13,236 nucleotides of DNA from Candidatus Omnitrophota bacterium (GTDB lineage: Bacteria; Omnitrophota; Gorgyraeia; Gygaellales; Profunditerraquicolaceae): the NCBI GenBank assembly GCA_028717045.1, contig JAQUON010000029.1, positions 1-13,236 of the forward strand, written 5' to 3'. Positions within the stretch are counted from its first letter, which is position 1; every line of letters begins with the position of its first letter. A program made the translations under genes and the position numbers. The notes below the pieces were generated by a model that ran no database searches, was not told the origin of the DNA, and was given only the letters and a program-made list of their open reading frames with translations. Shown one piece after another: positions 10,301 through 13,236 of this stretch.

Positions 10301-13236
10301 ATCAAGAAGCATTCCTAAGGGACATTAAGGTATTGCAAGAGCAGATGCCGCAGCCGTCCACAGAAGCAAAAAAAAGGCTTCCCGAAGCGATAATATCCTG
10401 GGCGCATATGTTTGGCGGAGTGGTCGTTTATGCGCATCCCGGAAAACTTAAAGGTGAAATAGTTGATGCGCAAGCCATAGAAAGATTGTTTTCTATGGGC
10501 ATAGACGGTATAGAAGCCGACCACCGGCTTTTCCGCACGAGTCACAGGCAATGGCTTTTGGAGATTCTTGACAGATGGAATGCTGCGCATCTTGAGAACC
10601 AAAAGATTTTTACCATCGGCAGCGATTACCGCAGGCCTTCTTATAAAGGGCATCAGAGCGAGCTTGGCAACGGTTGGATTAAACGCGCTCAGCATCCGAA
10701 TGCCCGGCATTGGACGTATGAAGAAATCGTTTTGCCTTTAAAGCAAAAAGCTGAATTGTATCAGTCCTCTTCGCCAGTTAGGCAGACTCAAGGGCCTGTT
10801 GTTGAGTCTTATACTTTAAAGAGCAAAGCCGAATTCAGGTATAGAGACAGCGACTTGATTTCTTTGTTTGGCGGCTTACACGATGCAAAAACCCTCATTG
10901 AGTTGGGCCCGAGCAACAATCTGCTGCCTTTCCGCGCTGCGAGAGAAGGTGGTTTTACGGGGAATTATATCGCGGTAGATGTATCGGATACCTTGAGCAG
11001 ATTTTCTGACAGCGGATTCAAGTTATTGGTTCATGATATTTTTGATATAGATTTTATCAAAAAAGTAGTCAAACGTAGCAAGCCCCCGGTCGTGATTATT
11101 TCTTATGACGTAATAAGATATTTAAACCCCGATGGTGCCAGGGTAGCATGCGATTTAGCTGCAGAAAGACAACGCGCCCGGCGATTAGCCGACGTTTTTG
11201 CCGCTTATCCCGCAGAGCAGTTACATATACTTCCAGTAAATCGGTCCGTATCAACTGAAGAAATACATAAAATTCCCGGACTTATGCGGCAGAGAAACCG
11301 CCAAGTTATAAGGCTAATGGTTGAAGGCGGATATTACGGTTACGATGCCTTCTGGGCATTCTTTAGGCCCGATGCCGCCCTGCCTTTAAGCTTAGCGCGG
11401 TATTTGGAAGAATTACAACACGACTCTCGTTGCGAAATCTTAAAAGAAAAAGGTCAATTCGCCGCCTCTTCACCCATTGATTCGGACGAACGCAGCTGGT
11501 TTAGGGCGAATTCTGACAGGGCAGCTTTATTAAATTCCGATAATCCAGACAGGATAATTAGAAGATTCACCCCCGAAATAGTCATCATCGGGGCGGGCGA
11601 GTTAGGGCCGTTTGTCGAGCGGTTACTTAATAATCGAAAACGATTTAGCATAGTTACTTCACCCCAGGTTATTAAACAGATGAAGCAGTGGAGTTTTCCT
11701 GGCTTGGATAGGATGTTAAAACAACACATAGAAGTAGGCCCGGTACACTATAGATACGTGCAGGGCCATTATCAAATGATAAAGGCGCAGGAACCGGAAT
11801 TGATTATCGGAATAGGCATGGGCTCGGTAACGGATTGGGCGAAACTTCTTGGCCATAAATTAGATAAGGAAGTCGTAATCATTCCGAGTGCTGTATCAAC
11901 CAATGCTATGTTTACAGCAAATATCGCAATACGCGACGGCGAAAAGGATTCTTTCGAAGTCGGTGGCGCTTTAACCGGGGCAGTGTTAGAGGTGGTGGTT
12001 GATAGTGATTTTGCCCGATTAAATCCGAGAGGCAATATTGCCGGCGCAGGCGATTTATTAAGCAGCATTGTGGCGCTCTCTGATTGGCGCCTGGCAATTA
12101 AATTCGGCCGGGAATCAGAAAAAGAAAAGAGGTCCAGGGATTATGTTTACAGCTCGACCGAGACCTTAATTGATGAACTGATATATTTTTCCCGGCAGAT
12201 AAAAGAGAATTCTAACGAAGGTATCGAGAAATCGGCAAGGCTTGCCTGTCGGGTTTCCGAATTCATGGACATAGTCCACTCCGGCAGGCCAAAGGCCGGA
12301 AGCGAGCATATACTTTCCGATACGCTGGAGAAAGAAGCGCAGGAGAGAAAAATTCTTCACGGAGAACAAGTGGCCCTCGCTACTATATTAATGAGTTATT
12401 TTCACGGCCTGGATTATAAGAATATTCTAGAAAATGCTTCTCATCTTGGCTTACCTGTTGTGCCTGAAGAAATAGGCTTAACCAGGCAAAACCTTATTGC
12501 CGGCTTAGTGAAAGCGAAAGCAAGGGCAGCCAGATTCTCCTGGTTTGATAAATATAAAATAAGTCCCTTAGATGCCGAGAGAGCGGTCGCTGAAATATTC
12601 GGCGCCTCTTCGCCGATAGAAGACCGCGCCCTTGATCCTCTAGAGTATATACACCATTTAGCCGAAAAATATCCTGACGGCAGGATAAGCGATAGGGAAG
12701 ATTCAAATTTGTTCACCGACAGATGCATGGATGATGACCGGGTATATGCCCTCTGGGTCATGATTGGATTAAGGCAAGTTTTATCTGCCGGAGAAGACAC
12801 TAATATTGATGAATGGCTTTCTGGTTTTGCCCAAGGGTATGTTATGATTTCTGAATTTCCCGGCGGCGAAACCATCAGACATATTTATGATTTAAGAGAA
12901 GCCGTGGATAATTCTGGTAATAGATATATAGTTTCCAGGGCGTTAAATCTCTTTATCTCGTTTGTGCCGCTAGTGCAGCTGGAGCCGTTACCCTTTGATT
13001 GGCAGGATAAGTTTATTCTAAAACCATCTAAATTTGACCCCGAAAAGCCCGTTGAAATGGAGGATTTATTCAGGAGGTCAGGCGAAGGAAGGAATGCAGT
13101 CATCGACGGCATCAGCTATACAGAGGAAGAAAGAATCGTAGACCAATATATTAAGAGGATAAGGCCAGATGCGGACACAGAAGATTTACAGAGCGATCCC
13201 TATATTTACCAAATACCCTCTTATGAAAAATGGCAA
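1..13236 (+). CDS. Giant multidomain ORF, partial at both ends (4412 codons)
   Basis: I translated frame +1 codon by codon and met no stop from the first to the last base. No start codon can be assigned because the frame is already open at base 1, and the C terminus lies beyond the window. The translation is convincing protein throughout: recognisable families appear one after another in the same frame (ATP-grasp-like, methyltransferase, RNHCP, EamA, PD-(D/E)XK-like, PHP, methyltransferase-like, glycerol-1-phosphate dehydrogenase). Eleven S-S-P-[LIV] peptides sit at domain junctions. The mix of cytosolic enzymes with a polytopic membrane domain is unlike adhesins, PKS/NRPS megasynthases or repeat proteins. 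Giant ORFs of this scale are known in Candidatus Omnitrophota, so that phylum is the likely source (inference). The alternative to a single working polypeptide is a polyprotein cut at the motifs. The open frame is certain; the overall function is unknown. Confidence 0.96.
1330..2139 (+). other. Segment 2 (residues 444-713): class I SAM-dependent methyltransferase domain
   Basis: The segment opens with ESSSPL and a helical stretch (residues 450-480), followed by a Rossmann-type methyltransferase. Motif I is VLDMGCGLG at residues 516-524, the glycine-rich SAM-binding loop. The acidic residue that would hold the ribose hydroxyls is D541 in LAIDIQ. The motif IV strand is FDLIVFFPPIF around residues 585-595; the FPPI at 591-594 sits where N-methyltransferases of the RsmC/HemK type have (N/D)PP(Y/F), with the first residue changed to Phe. 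A late beta hairpin (FGGGDIGFARMW, residues 675-686) closes the fold. About 250 residues is a normal full length for such an enzyme. The substrate cannot be predicted; loss of the Asn argues against a standard amino-methylating enzyme. The fold call is strong and the activity uncertain. It is followed directly by the RNHCP segment. Confidence 0.82.
2140..2478 (+). other. Segment 3 (residues 714-826): RNHCP zinc-binding domain
   Basis: Directly after ASSSPL comes an almost textbook RNHCP domain, named for the motif present here as R745-N746-H747-C748-P749. The cysteines are paired as C730-x2-C733, C748-x2-C751, C768 alone and C791-x2-C794, as expected for a zinc-ribbon-like fold. Family landmarks also seen are CLYSNHLD after the name motif, PGDRRVSC around residues 761-768, and a final TDD motif near residues 804-806. 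The domain fills the interval between two S-S-S-P-L motifs with little to spare, so it matches a small stand-alone protein that has been captured whole. RNHCP proteins are small bacterial proteins without a firmly established role. Zinc binding is inferred from the cysteines, all of which are retained. Confidence 0.9.
2479..3780 (+). other. Segment 4 (residues 827-1260): unknown, possible kinase-like fold
   Basis: The segment begins with YSSSPL. No family is recognised with certainty. Its middle resembles a divergent protein-kinase or aminoglycoside-phosphotransferase-like fold. Residues about 940-990 have an N-lobe feel, with an EF...L..G.PV stretch followed by GFVVLGI. Residues 1055-1072 read like a catalytic loop (H1058, D1059, then GHDGN at 1067-1071). 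TDLD at 1084-1087 is placed where the magnesium-binding DFG/DFD element would be. The family normally uses HxDxxxxN then DxD/DFG; here the spacing is off, so any kinase activity is speculative. Residues 1100-1260 are helical and end in a basic stretch before LSSSPL. The neighbours (RNHCP upstream, a transporter downstream) do not suggest a substrate. Confidence 0.4.
3781..3885 (+). other. Linker with LSSSPL and in-frame palindromic insertion
   Basis: This is the low-complexity junction between the kinase-like segment and the transporter (residues 1261-1295). It starts with LSSSPL and continues with a polar stretch rich in N, E, D, S and K. The DNA holds two arms of a 15-bp perfect inverted repeat (3808-3822 and 3868-3882) that are translated as RDGSE and FRTVP. 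The peptide here is likely disordered, and the segment could accept an insertion without harming either neighbouring domain. Confidence 0.7.
3808..3882. repeat. 15-bp perfect inverted repeat, 45-nt loop; REP/RAYT-like palindrome
   Basis: The left arm AGGGACGGTTCTGAA at 3808-3822 is exactly complementary to the right arm TTCAGAACCGTCCCT at 3868-3882. The pairing stops at both ends of the arms. The loop contains AGGGGACACTTTAC near 3847-3860. Phrases like GGGACGGTTCT and GGGGACACTTT are familiar from dispersed palindromic elements associated with REP-associated tyrosine transposases in several bacterial phyla (from memory, not searched). The 75-bp span is a multiple of three and contains no stop in the coding frame, so the giant ORF is not interrupted. 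A chance 15-bp perfect palindrome is unlikely. A DNA-level mobile origin is inference. Confidence 0.7.
3886..4746 (+). other. Segment 5 (residues 1296-1582): EamA/DMT-type 10-TM transporter domain
   Basis: This is a full-length drug/metabolite-transporter-like membrane domain of about 287 residues. I count ten hydrophobic helices: about 1297-1318, 1325-1350, 1366-1388, 1393-1412, 1419-1438, 1447-1476, 1481-1504, 1512-1533, 1536-1556 and 1561-1581. The two five-helix halves fit the internal duplication of EamA proteins, including the Q-K-Y helix end after the sixth segment (IIIQQKYL) and the last-third pattern around GTKQLPAGLTGVL. EamA proteins export or import small metabolites such as amino acids, nucleobases and sugars; the substrate cannot be read here. 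With an even helix number, both flanking parts of the giant protein would lie on the same, presumably cytoplasmic, side. Immediately upstream is a palindrome-bearing linker; downstream is an acidic linker, then TVSSPL. Confidence 0.88.
4747..5580 (+). other. Segment 6a (residues 1583-1860): acidic linker, TVSSPL and unknown domain
   Basis: Residues 1583-1606 are a polar, acidic linker (KNGNDDDS and following), then TVSSPL at 1607-1612. Residues 1620-1740 form a compact alpha/beta-looking domain containing GHIHITKADSLFYSV around 1667-1681 and a following IVVLRRFLEQFKG helix; I do not recognise it. Residues 1752-1768 are again acidic and probably flexible. Residues 1770-1860 are helical and end in a serine run (SSSS at 1861-1864) that may be another hinge. 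No catalytic motif is evident. Confidence 0.6.
5581..7080 (+). other. Segment 6b (residues 1861-2360): long helical, coiled-coil-like region
   Basis: These 500 residues are strongly alpha-helical by composition: rich in A, L, E, K, Q and R, poor in P and G, with heptad-like spacing of hydrophobics around residues 1955-2060 and 2100-2180. There is no metal or nucleotide motif and no membrane segment. It could be a spacer, a scaffold or a helical-bundle interaction domain. It belongs to the longest interval in the window without an S-S-P-[LIV] motif. I do not recognise a family. Confidence 0.55.
7081..8433 (+). other. Segment 6c (residues 2361-2811): unrecognised helical then alpha/beta region
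   Basis: Residues 2361-2560 are helical, with aromatic-rich stretches (ELAFFWQWAALL around 2396-2407 is amphipathic and too short to count as a secure membrane span). Residues 2580-2790 alternate strands and helices (KVNLVTAAFVL, LSLHFFTADADF, IKLTVMDPS, EYFVIGDIETL), which suggests a Rossmann-like or receiver-like alpha/beta fold. No SAM, NAD or nucleotide glycine loop is visible. A partial motif VSPLP at 2456-2460 lies inside this region without an obvious domain break. The region ends at GVSSPL. Function unknown. Confidence 0.5.
8434..9039 (+). other. Segment 7 (residues 2812-3013): small unknown domain between two SSPL motifs
   Basis: About 200 residues bounded by GVSSPL and NSSSPL. The pattern is alpha/beta, with strands such as NRFVLIGGNVIVCL (2867-2880), EIHLVFF (about 2902-2908), KLLYAVYV and RVYFWFDIG. 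Its neat boundaries suggest one independent domain. There are no signal peptide, membrane span or recognised catalytic residues. Three scattered cysteines do not form a CxxC pair. Not recognised. Confidence 0.55.
9040..10002 (+). other. Segment 8 (residues 3014-3334): probable PD-(D/E)XK nuclease-like domain
   Basis: Following NSSSPL is a helical part (3020-3100) and then a region with the hallmarks of the PD-(D/E)XK phosphodiesterase fold. E3117 sits in a helix (GEISGLYEII). D3161 follows a strand (VVKEFDAV). E3170 and K3172 form the ExK of the next strand (VFEFKF), and a helix with a Gln pair (LQKLYQQ) follows. The order E-helix, D, then ExK eight residues on is typical of restriction endonucleases, resolvases and many toxin nucleases. 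DNA or RNA cleavage is inferred from motif geometry alone. The C-terminal 120 residues, ending with a strand FDVIIAVSN around 3309-3317, are not recognised. The segment ends at SASSPI. Confidence 0.5.
10003..10761 (+). other. Segment 9 (residues 3335-3587): PHP-family metal-dependent phosphoesterase domain
   Basis: Right after SASSPI the domain shows the PHP signature in order. H3359-x-H3361 is in DLHIHS, D3390-H3391 in TDHN, E3416 in PGIE, H3479 in the AHPG motif, E3505 in GIEAD, and D3542 in GSDYR. PHP proteins (histidinol phosphatase, DNA polymerase III PHP domain, RNase AM/YciV) bind two or three divalent metals and hydrolyse phosphoesters. Most ligands are retained. The usual last histidine of GSDxH is replaced (GSDYRRP), so one metal site may be altered. 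About 230 residues is a full-length YciV-like single-domain protein. Adjacent nuclease-like and methyltransferase-like segments make nucleic acid or nucleotide substrates conceivable, but that is inference. Confidence 0.88.
10762..11460 (+). other. Segment 10 (residues 3588-3820): methyltransferase-like Rossmann domain
   Basis: After QSSSPV the segment reads as a second, different SAM-methyltransferase fold. A motif I-like loop is TLIELGPSNN (residues 3631-3640), with ELGPSNN in place of DxGxGxG. A strand with an acidic end is YIAVDVSD (3657-3663), followed by LLVHDIFDIDF. A motif IV-like strand is VVIISYDVIRYL (3697-3708). The ELGPGxG-type loop is used by EgtD-like and related methyltransferases; here the later glycines are Asn, so SAM binding may be impaired. 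The C-terminal part has a YYGYDAFWAFFRP stretch around 3778-3790. It is not similar to the first methyltransferase beyond the fold. Activity is doubtful. Confidence 0.55.
11461..12600 (+). other. Segment 11 (residues 3821-4200): glycerol-1-phosphate dehydrogenase-like (Fe/Zn-ADH fold) domain
   Basis: Following AASSPI is a complete domain of the iron-containing alcohol dehydrogenase/dehydroquinate synthase superfamily, closest to sn-glycerol-1-phosphate dehydrogenase (EgsA, and AraM in bacteria). A Rossmann half carries GIGMGSVTD (3937-3945), the GGGSxxD cofactor motif, followed by VVIIPSAVSTNAMF (family PTa.StD, with Asn for Asp). The helical half carries the metal ligands: D4018 in GAGDLL with SDWRLA following, H4103 in the GSEHILSD element after SGRPKAG (family SRPASGxEHxxSH), and H4120 in LHGEQV. 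All three metal ligands expected from the family are present, so the domain may be active. The reaction is NAD(P)H reduction of dihydroxyacetone phosphate to glycerol-1-phosphate, the archaeal-type lipid backbone. About 360 residues equals the stand-alone enzyme length. Confidence 0.85.
12601..13236 (+). other. Segment 12 (residues 4201-4412): unknown domain, cut by the window end
   Basis: The segment starts with GASSPI and runs off the window. Composition is acidic and partly helical. Visible landmarks are DPLEYIHHLAEKYPDG (4210-4225), RVYALWVMIGLRQVL (4248-4262), an NLFISFVPL stretch near 4315, and ILKPSKFDP around 4339-4347. None matches a family I can name. There is no stop codon before the last base, so the giant protein continues downstream. 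Confidence 0.5.

Larger units (their letters stand above)
1330..12618 (+). repeat. Eleven dispersed S-S-P-[L/I/V] linker peptides
   Basis: Copies of a short peptide recur in the giant protein: ESSSPL 1330-1347, ASSSPL 2140-2157, YSSSPL 2479-2496, LSSSPL 3781-3798, TVSSPL 4819-4836, GVSSPL 8434-8451, NSSSPL 9040-9057, SASSPI 10003-10020, QSSSPV 10762-10779, AASSPI 11461-11478 and GASSPI 12601-12618. Nearly all mark a change of domain family, and recognised domains begin shortly after them (RNHCP about 10 residues later, PHP about 20). The codons vary freely among copies (for example agt-agt-agc-cca-ctc against tcc-tcc-tca-ccg-ctt), which shows that the peptide is conserved and the DNA is not. 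Possible roles are a flexible linker, a protease site or a docking tag; none is proven. Similar peptides in Omnitrophota giant ORFs are my recollection, not a search result. Confidence 0.92.

Noticed and set aside
12559..12573. ISPLD near the end of the dehydrogenase domain
   Set aside because: Only one serine before the proline, and it is within the last helices of the dehydrogenase fold, just before the true GASSPI site.
1..13236. NRPS or PKS megasynthase
   Set aside because: No adenylation, condensation, ketosynthase, acyltransferase or carrier-protein signatures are present; the methyltransferases are not in such a context.
1..13236. RNA-virus or eukaryotic viral polyprotein
   Set aside because: The domain families (EamA, RNHCP, PHP, glycerol-1-phosphate dehydrogenase) are cellular and bacterial or archaeal. 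No viral polymerase, helicase, capsid or protease is seen.
1..13236. Separate adjacent genes joined by assembly errors
   Set aside because: Eleven or so independent loss-of-stop errors all keeping one frame, each with an SSPL peptide at the junction, is implausible. Long reads would still settle it.

Overview
This window is a fragment of one giant protein-coding gene. Reading frame +1 (first codon at base 1) runs without a stop codon from base 1 to base 13236, which is 4412 codons, and it is open at both ends. Neither the start codon nor the stop codon is in the window. There is no intergenic space and no RNA gene, promoter or terminator that I can support; open frames on the other strand or in other frames look like shadows of this gene.

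The encoded polypeptide is a string of unrelated domains. From N to C terminus I read: a degenerate YheC/YheD-type ATP-grasp region; a class I SAM methyltransferase; an RNHCP zinc-binding domain; a possible kinase-like fold; a 10-helix EamA/DMT-type transporter; about 1200 residues of mostly helical and then alpha/beta protein that I do not recognise; a small unknown segment; a probable PD-(D/E)XK nuclease-like segment; a PHP phosphoesterase domain; a second methyltransferase-like Rossmann domain; a glycerol-1-phosphate dehydrogenase-like domain with its metal ligands retained; and an unknown segment that leaves the window.

The segments are punctuated by a short peptide, S-S-P-L/I/V (often S-S-S-P-L), present eleven times. 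It nearly always falls at a domain junction. Its codons differ at each site, so it is a protein-level repeat and not a recent DNA duplication. The spacing between copies (113 to 434 residues, with one gap of about 1205) matches the size of ordinary stand-alone bacterial proteins. The gene therefore looks like many genes fused in frame with a standard linker, or a bacterial polyprotein with a repeated processing signal. No function has been shown for the motif here; that reading is inference.

Multi-thousand-residue ORFs are known from Candidatus Omnitrophota (former OP3) and some related or predatory lineages. A gene of this size, bacterial domain families and moderate GC (mid-40s percent by eye) make Omnitrophota my best guess, but the window has no phylogenetic marker gene. 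One further DNA-level feature is a 15-bp perfect inverted repeat in the linker just before the transporter domain, resembling a REP/RAYT-type palindromic element inserted in frame.
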